From Garra rufa (Eukaryota; Chordata; Actinopteri; Cypriniformes; Cyprinidae): a stretch of 64,000 bases of DNA. The notes under the pieces are model-generated. The model made no database searches, was not told where the DNA came from, and saw only the letters and a program-made list of their open reading frames with translations. The stretch is taken from positions 46,567,954 through 46,631,953 of the forward strand of contig NC_133371.1 in assembly GCF_049309525.1 (NCBI RefSeq), written 5' to 3'. Positions 1 to 12,497 of this stretch are shown piece by piece (within the stretch, counting starts at the first letter, position 1; the number at the start of each line of letters is the position of its first letter). A program made the translations under genes and the position numbers.

Positions 1-510
1 TAAAAAAATATTTAAAAAATTTTTTTTCATTGTAATTTTCTCTTCACAACAGTAATTTTTGCATCGTAACTTTCTCTTCGAAAGTAATTCTCAGAATCTA
101 TCACATTTTACCTCACAAAATAAAAATTTAGAATTTGCATAAATAAAATGAAGCATTTTTCTAGGCTCATTAAGATTTTTTTTTTATTTATTTGTTATTT
201 TTTTGCATTGTAATTGTATTTTTTTTTTAAATGTAAGGTAATTGAAACAATTTATCTCACAATTCTGACAAATTTATCTTGCAATTGCAAGTTTATATAA
301 CATTTCAGATTTCTAGGAATAGCCAGTAATTGTGAGATTAGAAAAAGTTGTGATGACTTTTATTTTATTTTATTTTTTTTGCTTTTTTAAATGCGTGGGG
401 GAAACATGCATCCATAATGCATACACTAAATCTAAATATCACATTTTACCTCACAAAATAAAAATGTATAAATTTGCATGAATTTAGGACCATTCCGTTT
501 AAATATATAT
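1..510. repeat. Dispersed AT-rich repeat, copy 1
   Basis: This stretch shares a segment of about 70 bp (roughly 405-480) with 3410-3480, including the phrase CATCCATAATGCATACAC, and both copies carry scattered motifs about 'calling' lengths of AATTCTGAG/TTGTGAGAT. It looks like one copy of a dispersed fish repeat that was later invaded by the hAT-type element at 519-1269. No coding potential is visible. Confidence 0.5.
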
Positions 511-518
511 ATATATAT

Positions 519-1266
519 TAGGGGTGGGCATAGATTAATTTTTTTAATCTAGATTAATCTAGATTAAATCTTGGAATTAATCTAGATTAATCTAGATTAA
601 AATGGCTAATTTGAATTCTGCTGAAGGCATTCAGAATTTGTGTGCTACCCAAATAATGACTAAAAGTAAGTCTTCGAGAACGGGCCAGGTGGCGCATTAG
701 ATCAGGCGCTCATCTCCTGTTTCCAAAATGCATCACAAACTGCTTGACAATTGCATTTACAACATAATTACCTATACAAATTTGTGTAACCAAGTACTTC
801 TGCGCAAAAGGTTGCACGACGTGCGTGTTGCACCGGCATGGATATCTGCGTGCATAGTCTTGGGTTAAACTGCGTTGCTTTTAGAAGCGTCAATTTAGTT
901 GTTGCATATAGTTTAATGTCTTTATTTCGGGATTATCAAAGTAAATTATAACTCACGTGCCCCAGTAAAAAGGGTCTAGCAACGCACCTGCCCTGAAGCG
1001 GCTTCATAGCTGCATTCATGTTTGCGCGTCTCATTTGATGTGGTAATTTCACAGAAGTTGAAGACTCGTTCTCGCCCCCTACAGTGCAGTTCGACTAGGT
1101 ATACGTCATCCGTGCTAAAATATCAAGGTGAAAGTCATCATATCTTGCGTAGTTTAGACCCAGCTCCCAACCCAACTTTGAGAATAGATTAACGGCGATA
1201 TTTTTTTTATCGCCCGATAAGAGTCTCACGTTAACGCAGCACGTTAACGCCGATAACGGCCCACTA

Positions 1267-1269
<3 letters not shown>
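519..1269. mobile_element. hAT-type non-autonomous element (MITE)
   Basis: The ends are imperfect inverted repeats: the left end begins TAGGGGTGGGC and the reverse complement of the right end begins TAGTAGTGGGCC. Eight bases of ATATATAT flank both sides (511-518 and 1270-1277), which fits the 8-bp target duplication of hAT transposons, although the (AT)n context makes this less decisive. No transposase reading frame is present. The right inner end is rich in TTAACG motifs, as is a second hAT-type element at 32861-33710. Confidence 0.65.

Positions 1270-1326
<57 letters not shown>
1270..1326. repeat. (AT)n microsatellite
   Basis: Uninterrupted AT dinucleotides lie directly after the hAT-type element, followed by a short (TTTA)n tract. 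The insertion appears to have landed in a pre-existing (AT)n run. Confidence 0.95.
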
Positions 1327-1331
<5 letters not shown>

Positions 1332-1369
1332 TTATTTATTTATTTATTGCATTGTAATAACATTGTAAT

Positions 1370-1680
1370 TTTCTGAATTTTCTTCGGTGTCACGTGATCC
1401 TTTAGAAATCATTCTAATATGCTGATTTTCTGCTCAAGAAACATTTCTGATTATTATCAATGTTGAAAACAGTTGTGCTTTTGAATATTTTTGTGGAAAC
1501 TGTGATGCATTTAATTTTTTGGGGTTCACAGATGAGTGGAAAGTTCAAAAGAACAGCATTTATTTGCAATAAAAAAATCTTTTGTAACATTTTTAACATC
1601 TTTACTGTCACTTTTGATCAATCCAGTGCATCCTTGATGAATAAAGGTATTAATTTTTTTAAAGCTTTTGAACAGTAAGA
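1370..1680 (-). repeat. Conserved fish dispersed repeat, copy A (reverse)
   Basis: The reverse complement matches 17330-17590 and part of 46640-47170. Shared phrases include a 'GGATCATGTGACACTGAAG'-like block, 'CAAATAAATGCTGTTCTTTTG' variants and 'GTTTTCAACATTGATAATAA' variants. This family is very common in cyprinid DNA. Short reading frames in it are fortuitous. Confidence 0.7.
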
Positions 1681-1689
1681 TATATACTT

Positions 1690-2420
1690 TCAGTCAACAT
1701 AAGCAAATACATGATGTATAAATACTACTATTTTTGTTCTGTGTTACAGTAATAGAAATTTGTGGATAAATGTGTTTAATTGGAAAAAAAATCGTAAAGA
1801 TTCTTTAATAGGCTTCATGTTCTTTAAAGGCGGAAAGTGTAATTTATAAATACTTTGATGACAGAAATTCAGCCATTTGTTGGCTAACTCCACCTTAAAG
1901 TAATTGGTACTTAAAAAACAAACAAACATTGATTTGTTGAAGAAACCTGTTTGAAAACATTTTTGTTTGGTGCCGCTAGTGGCAAAAACTTTACAGTACA
2001 AACTTTACCTTTGAAAAATATTATTTTTTATTTCTTTCCTTTTGATTTTGTTGAAAAACGGGCTTGTTCTTGACAGTTTTAGTGAGATTTGCGTGATCCC
2101 TGAGTGTCTTTGTCTCTGTTCCTCCTGTCGTATGTTGTCTTCCCTCTCTTGTTTTCTTCTTCTCTCTGGATGTGTGGGGAATTCATAGTCTAACGTCAGA
2201 GAGAGCGGAACCACTGTAAATACTGGATGGAGTCTATTTCTGTCTCGGAACATGAGATCGACTGTTCAATGCACACACGTACACAAACACACACACTTGC
2301 TGTTTATAGAGCAGCGTTTCTCCATTTTTGGGGTTGCCTGCTCAAAGTAGAATGTTCTCCATCACAACATTTTACATGCATGCACAAAACATTTAATCAT
2401 GCACTAAAAAGAAAACCCAC
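1690..2420. other. Intergenic/intronic DNA, no feature recognised
   Basis: No gene, long repeat or RNA was recognised. The few short open frames lack any protein-like pattern. Confidence 0.5.
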
Positions 2421-2429
2421 CTTAAAAAG

Positions 2430-2720
2430 ATGATTTGTGACACTGGACCACAAAACAAATCTCATAAGGGTTTATTTTTTGAAATTGAGATTTATAGTCC
2501 ATTTAAAATAAATAAGAATAAATGCACTTTCCATTGATGTATGGTGTTTTTTTTTTTTTTTTTTTTTTTTTAAGGATAGGACATCTGGTCGAGAATACAA
2601 CTATTTAAAAAATGGAATCTGAGGGTACAAAAAAAAATCTAAATATTGAGAAAATTGCCTTTAAAGTTGTCCAGATTAAGTTCTTTAAACTTTGCATTTA
2701 TGCTGTTACCTTCTTTATTT
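2430..2720 (+). repeat. Dispersed repeat beginning with a GGACCACAAAAC motif, copy 1
   Basis: It starts TGTGACACTGGACCACAAAAC and continues with CATTGATGTATGG, a poly-T run, TTAGGATAG and GGAATCTGAGGGT. The same order of blocks occurs at 19220-19440. This is a common fish dispersed element with no coding capacity. Confidence 0.7.
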
Positions 2721-2990
2721 GTCTGATGTCTTAAAAAAACAAGGATAAGTTTTAAAACAATCTGTTGGTGTTTATATGGAAGTGTTGTTTTAGTATTATT
2801 TATATACTGAACAGTATTTATTATTCTTTTAGTTTATATATTTGTTCCGTTTTTAGTTTTATTAAAAACTTTTTTTTGTATATTTCTATTTAGTTTGAAT
2901 GTATATATATCAATTTGTGTAGCAAAATTTTTGTATGTAAACAAATTCAACGTTTCCAATTCATTTTTTCCTAAATATTTTTGATAAAAA

Positions 2991-2998
<8 letters not shown>

Positions 2999-3044
<46 letters not shown>
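2999..3044. repeat. (AT)n microsatellite
   Basis: Uninterrupted AT dinucleotide run preceded by poly-A. Confidence 0.95.
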
Positions 3045-3049
<5 letters not shown>

Positions 3050-3119
3050 ATCAATATCTGTTTCTTTTAATATTCATGAGATGAATGTATTCATGTTTTG
3101 AGTTTATATCTTGCATGTC

Positions 3120-3610
3120 AGAAAACAAAAACACCACAGAAACAAAAACAGACTTTTTTTCTCTGAATTGCGAGATATAAACTCACAATTATTACTTTTT
3201 TTTTCAAAATTCTGAGTTTAGTTTACGTTTTGCAATTTTGTTAAAAATATAAGGTAATTGCAACCATTTATCTCTATAAAATCAGTTTTTTTCTTGCAGT
3301 TGGGAGTGTATATCTTACATTTCAGACTTTTATTCTAAAAAAAATAAACAAATAAACAAATGTGAGATTTAAAAAAAGTTGCAATTACTTTTTTTTTTTT
3401 AATCAGTGGTGGAAAATGCATCCATAATGCATACACTAAATCTAAATATCACATTTTACCTCATAAAGTAAAAATGCAAAAATGCAAAAAATGTTTTTTC
3501 TTGCAATTGCTAGTTTATATCTCACATTTCAGACTTTTCTTCTCAGAATTGCAAGTAATCGTGAAAAACAAATGGCACAATTAATTTTTTTTATATTTGA
3601 TGGCATAAAA
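3120..3610. repeat. Dispersed AT-rich repeat, copy 2
   Basis: Shares a near-identical block with 405-480 (here 3410-3480) and the alternation of 'TTGCAATTG...TTTATATCTCACATTTCAGA' motifs. This is the uninterrupted counterpart of the repeat at 1-510. Confidence 0.55.
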
Positions 3611-3848
3611 ATGCTTCCATAGTGACTGAAGGCTAAAATCAACAAGACAAACACTGATCACATACACTAAAGGATCAAATAACAGTGGCCTTATCAACTT
3701 TATAGCTGCTCTGCTACTTTGTAAAGGTCTGGATTTCGAACCTATGCACTTTGGAAACTTCGTCAGGTCCAGACCTAGTTAAAGCCATCACCTTGATTAG
3801 AGACACAGGCGGATAGCAAGAAAATGGGAAATGTCTGTTGCACATAAG

Positions 3849-3850
<2 letters not shown>

Positions 3851-3891
<41 letters not shown>

Positions 3892-4097
3892 GGGAATACT
3901 GAGGTTGAAGAACAAATGTTGTGAGTGTTGAATGTGCCGTTCCTGTGATGTGCGTGACATTCTCCTGGGTTTTAAACCTCAGCTGAAGCGAGCAGTGTCA
4001 GAAACGTCACACTAAATATAACACTCACCCTGACAGCGATCCGAATCGCCGGATTCCCTCGCTACTTTGAACAATTCCAATTACTGTCAGTGTTTTC

Positions 4098-4134
<37 letters not shown>
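3851..4134. repeat. Two (GT)n microsatellites
   Basis: (GT)n runs occupy about 3851-3888 and 4099-4134, separated by unique sequence. Open frames through them encode only alternating Cys/Val or Thr/His and are not genes. Confidence 0.9.
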
Positions 4135-4135
<1 letters not shown>

Positions 4136-4250
4136 GTAATCCATCCTCATCACAGCTCAGGCTTCACAGACAGTTGTTTGTAAGTGTGATTTCCACTATA
4201 ATTAGTGTTTATTCAGGATGCGGCGATTCGTCCGCAAATGTTCCTGTTAA

Positions 4251-6105
4251 CCCTCTGGTTGTGTTCAGGTCAAATTGACCTGGAAAAGGTTTTCTTTTTC
4301 CCGAAAATACTAGTTAACTTTATCACACTGGACTCAAACTTCCCGACTTTGTTCACACGGGCTATAAGTACTTCTCATACATTTTTTGATTACAAATTTT
4401 CGTTATTTTTTGTGAGTTTTATTTCACCTAGTTACACTTCTGGTGTTCCCGGTCAAAAATGACCGGACTCCAAACAACTTCTTATAAATCTGTCATTATG
4501 TTATATTATCACCAAATATTGGATTCAATCTTTTTGTCAACTTGTTTTCTTTCATTTAGGACTGGTTTTGTGTTTCTATTTGCGTCTAAGAAATCATAGG
4601 CCTCGTTTATCTGAGAGTAGGTACCTTGTTTTTTGAGTAAAAAAAAAATAAAATATATGAATAATTTTCACAATATTAAACAAAAAATCATAAAAATGTG
4701 CACTGTTTCTCACACTAGTGTGCTTTAATGTTTAATCAGGATGTTTGCTTTTAAATGCTTTCATTTTGTACAAAACTGCAAAAAATCACCCTTGTGGTGT
4801 TCCCGGGTCAAAAATGACCCGATTGCAAATAATTGTTTATAAATCTCTCATTATGCTATATTATCACTAAATATTGAATTCAATCTTTTTTGTCAACTTG
4901 TTTTCTTTCATTTAGGACTGGTTTTGTGTTTCTATTTGCATCTGATTAATCGTAGGCCTCATTTATCTGAGAATAGGCACCTCATTTTTGAGTGAAAAAA
5001 CATTTTTTATTAATCATTTTCACAATATTAAACAAAAAATATGACACTAGTGTGATTTAATGTTTAATCAGAAAGTTTGCTCTTAAATGCTTTTATTTTG
5101 TACAAAATTGCACAAAGTCGCACTTGTCAAAAATGTCCGGCCATTGAAAGTGAATGGGGAAGATCACAAAAAACAGGACCTTTATTTTCTGAAAAGGGGC
5201 ACAAAGTAACACTTATGCTGTTCCCCTGTCAAATCTGAACATTGTGACATACAAGAAAAAAACACATTAAGATTATTTACATTAGAACATTTCATGGAAC
5301 AACAAACCAAAACTGTTACATTTCTGTTATATTAATTATTTCAGCTAATTGTTTCTCTTGCTTTCATTCTCCCCCATTCACTTTCAATGGCCGGACATTT
5401 TTGGCAAATGTGACTGTGGAATTTTGTACAAAATTAAAGCATTTAAAAGCAAACTTCCTGATTAAACATTAAAGCACACTAGTGTGAGAAACTGTGCAGA
5501 TTTTCATATATTTTTTTATCTCATATTGTGAAAATTATTCATAAACAAATGCTTTTTTCACTCAAAAAATGAGGTGCCTACTTTCGGATAAATGAGGCCT
5601 ACGATTAATCAGATGCAAATAGAAACACAAAACCAGTCCTAAATGAAAGACAACAAGTTGACAAAAAGATTGAATCCAATATTTAGTGATAATCTAGCAT
5701 AATGAGAGATTTATAAGCAATTGTTTGGAGTCCGGTCATTTTTGACCGGGAACACCAGAAGAGTGACTTTTTGCAATTTTGTACAAAATAAAAGCATTTA
5801 AAAGCAAACTTCCAGATTTAACATTAAAGCACACTAGTGTGAGAAACTGTGCCAATTTTTATAATTTTTTGCTTAATATTGTGAAAATTATTTATAAAAA
5901 TGTATTTTTTTCACTCAAAATACAAGGTACCTACTCGATGAATCAGATGCAAATAGAAACACAAAACCAGTCCTAAATCAAAGAAAACAAGTTGACAAAA
6001 AGATTGAATCCAATATTTGTTGAAAATCTAGCATAATGACAGATTTATAAGTAATTGTTTGGAGTCCACCACAAGTATGACCGGGATCCGAACACAACCA
6101 CAGGG
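4251..6105. mobile_element. piggyBac-like foldback element with TTAA target duplications
   Basis: TTAA flanks both ends (4247-4250 and 6106-6109). The terminal inverted repeats begin CCCTCTGGTTGTGTTC on the left and, reverse-complemented, CCCTGTGGTTGTGTTC on the right. TTAA duplication with ends starting CCC is the hallmark of piggyBac transposons. The 1,855-bp body is a large imperfect palindrome. Units of about 350 bp carrying a 'GGTCAAAAATGACC' palindrome, a 'GGACTGGTTTTGTGTTTC' block and a 'CACACTAGTGTG' block occur twice in forward orientation (from about 4440 and 4795) and twice inverted (ending about 5755 and 6080). The palindrome centre lies near 5270, where CCATTGAAAGTGAATGGGG (about 5142) faces its reverse complement (about 5372). 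No transposase frame exists, so it must move in trans if at all. Confidence 0.82.
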
Positions 6106-6109
6106 TTAA

Positions 6110-6725
6110 AAGAAACAAAGAATAAACAATAATGAACGGTGGCTGTTTGAACTCAGCAGAAAATCTCCACAAATACCAGCAAATCGAAGCGCTTTCGCTT
6201 ACTTTGCCCCGGCCTGCTTTAAATTGGCTTTCACACCGATTTTTATGGGCTTCCTAAACTTGGGTGGGTAAATCAACCAGAACCAGACGAGCGAGCCGTT
6301 CACAACGCTGACCTTCTCTCTCTATGCAATCTATAGAGCCGTGAGGATATATCACCCAACAACAGAGCCAATCTAGATTCAATTACCAACTGGGCCAAGA
6401 GTGCAATTTATAACTAAACACACAAGCGTGCGGACGCTCCTGAGGATGGGAGAGGTCGCGCCGCATACATTAAACTGCGGTGTTTACCGTGGAGATCGTT
6501 GAGGAATTCGGCGTCACGACTTTCTGAACATAATTCATAGCTGAAATCTCAAGTGCATCCCGCTTACGATTCATAAGCTGAATCCTCAGCGAACGGAATT
6601 TGAATTTATTGCCGAAATTAATTTCCTAAGTCACAAAGGTGTGTGCGTGCATTTGCATTCGGAATAATTATGCATCATGATCTCATGTGAGATGTTTAAT
6701 GTGATTTATGTGAGCTTGTGAAAAG
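6110..6725. other. Low-repeat intronic island
   Basis: Moderate-GC, non-repetitive sequence between two mobile elements. No open frame, RNA or splice-bounded exon is recognised. It is a candidate for conserved non-coding sequence, but that cannot be judged without comparison. Confidence 0.3.
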
Positions 6726-6732
6726 TTTGGAT

Positions 6733-7772
6733 ATGAGGTCAAAAGTGTACATCCCCCTTGCAGAGTAAGAGGGATCGTATAAAATGCATGTTATTGTTTA
6801 TTTAGTACTAACCTGAATAAGGTATTTCACATAAAAGATGTTTACATATAGTCCACAAGAGAAAATAAAATTTGATTTGATTTTTAATAGTGTTGTTACC
6901 TATTTTCTAAATGGTCCACAGCTGTGTTTGTTTTTTCTTTAGTGATAGTTGTTCATGAGTCCCATGTTTGTCCTGAACAGTTAAACTGCCCGCTGTTCTT
7001 TAGAAAAATCCTTCAGGTCCCCACAAATTCTTTGGTTTTCCAGCATTTTTGTGTATTTGAACCCTTTCCAACAATGACTGTATGATTTTGAGATCCATCT
7101 TTTATTATTATTACCTTATTATAGAAGGTTCAAACGCTCACTGATGCTTCAGAAGGAAAAACCATGCATTAAGAGCCGGGGGGTGAAAACTTTTGGAATT
7201 TGAAGATCAGGGCAAATGTATTTTGTCTTCTGGGAAACATATAAGTATCTTCTGAAGGGCAGTTCTAAATGAAAAAATATGATATTTTGGCAAAATAGGA
7301 AAAATGAACGCATCTTCATTCTGTTCAAAAGTTTTCACCCCCGTCTCTTAATGCATGTTTTTTCCTTCTGGAGCATCAATGAGTGTTTGAACCTTCTGTA
7401 ATAGTTGCATATGAGTCCCTCAGTTGTCCTCAGTGCGAAAAGATGGATCTCAAAATCATACAGTCATTGTTGGAAAGGGTTCAAATAGACAAAAATGCTG
7501 GAAAACCAAATTTGTGGGACCTGAAGGATTTTTCTGAAGAACAGCAGACAGTTTAACTGTTCAGGACAAACAAGGGACTCATCAAGGGGATGTAAACTTT
7601 TAAACGTAAATTCAACTATTATTTTGTCTTGTGGACTCTATGTAAACATCTTATTCAGGTCAGTACTAAATAAACAACATGCATTTAATATGATCCCTCT
7701 TATATTTTGATAAAATAATTAACATTTTGCAGATTCTGAAAAGGGGGATATAAACTTTTGACCTCAACTTTA
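6733..7772. mobile_element. Palindromic Tc1-like MITE
   Basis: The left end reads TGAGGTCAAAAGTGTACATC and the reverse complement of the right end reads TTGAGGTCAAAAGTTTATATC. The inverted match continues inward through most of the element (for example CTTGTGGACT near 7630 against AGTCCACAAGAG near 6853), with a centre near 7240. The 'GTTGARGTCAAAAGTTTACAT' style of end resembles the termini of fish Tc1-like transposons. There is no transposase, so it is a non-autonomous foldback copy. The exact TA boundary is slightly blurred by mutation. Confidence 0.7.
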
Positions 7773-7779
7773 TCTGCAT

Positions 7780-9020
7780 GAATGCTCCACGTTTTGGCTT
7801 TTTTTTAATTATTATTATTATTTTTTTTAATCTGCATCTAATAATGTCTTTTACTGATTTTGGACCAATCCTGGTCCGTTGCACTTTCGAAAAGTGCTGT
7901 TCTTCCTTTGTGTTTTTGTCTTGGCTTCTAGTACAAATATCTAAACATTGTTAAATCAAGATAAACATATTTAAATGCAAAATGACAGAAGATTAAATGT
8001 TTTGTTTTTGAGGTTAATGCTTAAAACAAGAACAAATATTTGCCAGTGGAATCAGAAAAATAAACTTTTTTGCATTCATTTGATTTTTTATTTATTTTTT
8101 GATCCCATTGGCAAATGTGTTGTTTTAAGTATAAACCTCATTTTCACCCTAGTGAAGAATAAATATTCTAAAGTGTATTCAAAATACTTTTATTTCATAC
8201 TTTGTATACTACAAATACATATTATGTACTGAATAAAAATACCCTGCAATTATACTTTTAGTATACTAAACTGGTATATTTGAAGTCTGCTAAATTGGAA
8301 CAACTAATTTTGTACTTAATGCACTTTAATTGTGCGAAAGTAGAGCTAAAGTCCAACTAATGATATACTTAAGTATATTTAATTGCGCTAAAGTGGAACT
8401 ATTGCAAGTATACTTTAAATATTTAGCATTTAAAGACTAATACTATTTAAAAATCATACAATCCTCATCCATAGTGACATGAAAACATATTTTAGGCTTA
8501 ATATTAAGAAATGTGCATTGTGCACAAATAATACTCCAAATAAAGTTTAACTAAAAATTTTTTTTTCAGTAAATATGTTAATCATTAAACATTTGAAATC
8601 AATTACTTTTTTTCTTTTTACTAGGGCAGACTTCTATTTCGAATAAATGCATTATGTTTTAAGATTGTTTATATTTGTTCCGGAAAACAAGACTACAATT
8701 CAAAGTGAAAACTAACTAACCAGGTCAAGATGGTGTTGTTGTGCTCAACCAGATTGAGCAATGCTAAAACCAGGATGAAAGCATCTAAAACATACTTTAT
8801 ACTGGTAACAAGAAATGAAATCTTCTTAACTGCTCATAATCTGTTCTTAACCCGGTCACCAGATAAACCGGCTTAGCTGACCTCGCCAGTTTTTTTCCCA
8901 CAGTACTTTTATTTTATACATAGAGTGTACACTTTGATGCATGTTTGCAATGGTTGGTTAAAGAAATAGTGAAATAGTTTACCCAAAAATTTACATTTTC
9001 TAAAAATGTACTTCCAATGA
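7780..9020. other. AT-rich intronic DNA with fragments of dispersed repeats
   Basis: AT-rich sequence with repeated AAGTATAC-type motifs (8150-8430) and a degenerate 'CCAG...AAACCAGG' stretch (8720-8900) typical of short fish repeats. No gene is recognised. Confidence 0.4.
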
Positions 9021-9028
9021 GACAACCC

Positions 9029-9555
9029 AAAGTGTAGATGAGTTTGTTTCTTCATCAGATTTGGAGAAATATGTCATTCCAGTGAATGTAGTGAATGGGT
9101 GCCGTCAGAATGAGAGTCCAAACAGCTGATAAAAACATCACAATAATCCACAAGTAATCCACACCACTCCAGTCCATCAGTTAACATCTTGCGAAGACAA
9201 AAGCTGAAACAAATCCATCATTAAGACGCTTTTAACTGAAATTTGAGTCCATAATCCATAAAAAACGCTTCTAGTGGAAAAAGTGGTCTGGTCTGAATCA
9301 GGAGAGAAATCTGCACAGCTCAAACACTATTTACAAACCAAAACAGCTCTAAACAAATATGTGGCTGGATTTTGTGAGAGACAACAAGAGATGGACATTT
9401 ATTATGGATTATGGACTTGTATTTTAGTTAAAAATGTCTTAATGATGGATTTGTTTCAGTTTTTGTTTTACTGGAGTGGTGTGGATTACTTGTGGATTAT
9501 TGTGTTTTAATCGGTTTAGACTCTCATTTTGACGGCACCCATTCACTAAAGAGGA
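9029..9555. mobile_element. Hairpin MITE, copy 1
   Basis: The left arm (GATGAGTTTGTTTCTTCATC, then GGGTGCCGTCAGAATGAGAG and CCACACCACTCCAGTCCATC) is mirrored by a right arm with ACTGGAGTGGTGTGGATTAC and GACGGCACCCATTCACT. Two more copies lie at 9712-10345 and 33752-35509. The right end is degraded. An open frame across the loop has no protein-like features. Confidence 0.75.
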
Positions 9556-9711
9556 TTTTTGGGTGAAGAAAACACCCAGAACACTTTTTGGCAGATTTTT
9601 GTGAATCTGTAACTAATTAAGATCCACGGATTTTGGATCCTGGTCCTAGTTCTTGTTTTCTAGTACAAATATATATACATTCTTAAATCAAGTTTAATTT
9701 ATTTGAAATGT

Positions 9712-10345
9712 TTTGAGATGAGTTGGTTTTATTCATCAGATTTGGAGAAATGTGTCATTCCATCACTTGCTCACCAATGGATCCTCTGGAGCGAATGGGT
9801 GCCGTCAGAATGAGAGTTCAAACAACTGATAAAATCATCACAATGATTCACAAGTAATCCACACCACTCCAGTCCATCAGTTAACATCTTGAGGAGACAA
9901 AAGCTGAAACAAATCCATCATTAAGATGTTTTTAACTAAAATCTGAGTCCATAATAACACTTCCTCCTGAAAAAGTGGTCTGGTCTGAATCAGGAGAGAA
10001 ATCTGCACAGATCAAGCACCGTTTACAAGCCAAAACAGCTCTAAACAAATATGTGGCTGGATTTTGCTGTGAGAGACAGGAGATGGACTTTTATTATGAA
10101 TTATGGTTTCGTATTTTAGTTAAATTTGTCTAAATGATGGATTTGTTTTAGCTTTTGTCTTCTCAAGATGTCAACTGATGGACTGGAGTGGTGTGGATTA
10201 CTTGTGGATTATTGTGATGTTTTTATCAGCTGTTTGGACTCTCATTCTGACGGCACCCATTCACTCCAGAGGATCCATTGGTGAGCAAGTGATGGAATGA
10301 CACATTTCTCCAAATCTGATGAAGAAACAAACTCATCCTAATCTC
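9712..10345. mobile_element. Hairpin MITE, copy 2
   Basis: A near-complete palindrome of the same family as 9029-9555. Its outer arms read GAGATGAGTTGG...CATCAGATTTGGAGAAA on the left and TTTCTCCAAATCTGATG...AACTCATCC on the right. The loop centre is near 10030. The two copies sit head to tail only about 150 bp apart. Confidence 0.8.
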
Positions 10346-10349
10346 GAAC

Positions 10350-10592
10350 AGCCTTATTTTTGAGTGATGGTATTGCTGTTGGTTTCTGTATGTATCGCTG
10401 AAGATCGTTTCAAACGTAGCAAGTTTTACAGAGTGTCTGAATAATTGTTACAATGTAGCAGTGTGCTGGAATGTTGAAGTTCAACTGTTACATTTAAAAT
10501 TCAAATGTTTCATTTTAAATCCAACATGCCTGACTGACAGAAATGTGTTGTGTTCTGTAAGAGGAATCTTTGAAATGCTTCTTTTTATTTAA

Positions 10593-10623
<31 letters not shown>

Positions 10624-11079
10624 TATTTTATTTTATTTTTAAAGAGGGCTCAGTTTGTATTTTCCAAAGCACTGTGTGAACCTACTTTACTGTGTTTTGG
10701 TCTTTATAAAACATAATGATATTATTCCTTTGCATTTATTTTGGTGTTCCTGACATGGCATGGTTTTCTTGTTCATGACTCTGATCTGTGGTGATTCCAT
10801 TGGAAAGCGTCATGTTAATACATCAGAAATTAAACCTGATTTTTCACAAAGTCACTAAAATGCACTTTAACACTTTCTTCAAGACAATAATGAAAACACA
10901 GTGCTTGAACTGAGAGACAGATCAATCTGAGAATGTAAAATTTAGCATTTTTCTTTGCATTTTTGGGTGACTGCTTTGAGGAAACAGGCATCAACACTTT
11001 TTATTTGGTACACAATTTGACAGTTTTTCCATTGTGGCTCTGCTAAACACACTGACTTGTCGCTGTATTTCTCCTCCAG
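10350..11079 (+). other. 3' end of HCN intron 1
   Basis: Intron sequence with one (ATT)n run (about 10597-10625). It ends in a pyrimidine-rich tract and CAG at 11077-11079, the splice acceptor for the S1-S4 exon. Confidence 0.6.
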
Positions 11080-11503
11080 GTTTTACTGGGATCTCACCAT
11101 GCTGCTCCTGATGGTGGGAAATCTCATCATCATTCCCGTGGGCATCACCTTCTTCAAGGACGAGCACACGCCGCCGTGGATCGTCTTCAACGTGGTTTCA
11201 GACACCTTCTTCCTGATGGACCTGGTGCTGAACTTCCGCACAGGAATCGTGAAGGAGGACAATGCGGAGATCATTCTGGACCCTCAGCAGATCAAGATCA
11301 AATATCTGCGCTCATGGTTCGTGGTGGACTTCATCTCCTCCATCCCGGTGGACTACATCTTCCTCATCGTGGAGACGCGCATCGATTCGGATTTCTACAA
11401 GACGGCGCGCGCTCTGCGGATCGTACGCTTCACCAAGATCCTCAGTCTGTTGCGGCTGCTGCGGCTCTCGCGCCTCATACGCTACATTCATCAATGGGAG
11501 GAG
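11080..11503 (+). CDS. hcn4: HCN channel exon 2 (S1-S4 voltage sensor)
   Basis: This 424-bp exon encodes 141 codons plus the last base of a split Arg codon. It covers the S1 to S4 membrane segments of an HCN pacemaker channel, a plasma-membrane K+/Na+ channel opened by hyperpolarisation and tuned by cAMP. Visible landmarks are S1 (LLLMVGNLIIIPVGITFF), S2 (FNVVSDTFFLMDLVLNFRTG), S3 (SWFVVDFISSIPVDYIFLIV) and the arginine-rich S4 beginning RALRIVRFTKILSLLRLLRL, then HQWEE at the donor. The acceptor is CTCCTCCAG and the donor GAG|GTGAGA. Length and phase match the known vertebrate HCN exon 2. The segment ending VETRIDS and the EDN/LDPQ residues favour HCN4 over HCN1, 2 or 3. There is no stop or frameshift. 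Paralogue assignment rests on recall of family sequences, not on an alignment. Confidence 0.9.
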
Positions 11504-11879
11504 GTGAGAGGATGGGTTTTATTGTTTTTTAACCACGTTCAGGGATCATAACCGCTGGCATGTGACGATAAAGTGTTCCGGGGGGATTTTCACATCCATT
11601 ATCGTTGTTTCATAGCACAAGAGAGTCAATGGAGTTGTCAGTTATGTCATTTAAAGGAGTAGTTTCTGGCATTATTTACTCACCCTTGGCACATCAAAAT
11701 GCAGTCTGCAAGTTTGACGTTAATCACTACATTTGCATGCACATCAAATGCAGCATGACAAATTTATGTTGTACTTTATTTATGCGTTCCACACATTTAC
11801 TGCTGTTGTTTTCCAGGACATTTGAGATGCTCAAACTCTACTTTTTTTTTTTTTTACAATAATAAGGACTCAAGAATGT

Positions 11880-12113
11880 TTGATCCTTAAAAACCATGAA
11901 ATGTTATAATATAATAAATATAATAAAATATAATATAATATAATATAATATAAAAAATACACAGTAATATTATTAATATTATTATTAATTACGACTCAAA
12001 CAATTCTGACCTTCAAAAATGCCTGACAACACCACCATAAATTAATAATAGTAATAATAATACTAATTATTATTATAATTATTATCATCATCATCCTAAT
12101 TAATAATAATAAC

Positions 12114-12147
<34 letters not shown>

Positions 12148-12463
12148 TAATAATAATTAGGACTAAAACAATGCTTAACAATAGTTATTATAATTATAGT
12201 ATACTAATTAAAAAACTATTGTTGTTATTATTATTGTTATTATTATTAATTAGGATGATGATGATAATAATGATAATAAAAATAGTAATAATAATAATTA
12301 TTAGTAGTATTGTTATTACTATTATTATTGTTATTTATTGTTATTATTATTATTATTATTATATATAATTATATGATAATATATAATTATAATTATTACT
12401 ATATTAATATTAATATTATTAATGATAATATGAATTATTTTATATTAATAATAGTTTTAATAT

Positions 12464-12497
<34 letters not shown>

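Noticed and set aside
9274..9510. 78-codon frame
   Set aside because: It spans the loop of a hairpin MITE and is disrupted in the sister copies.
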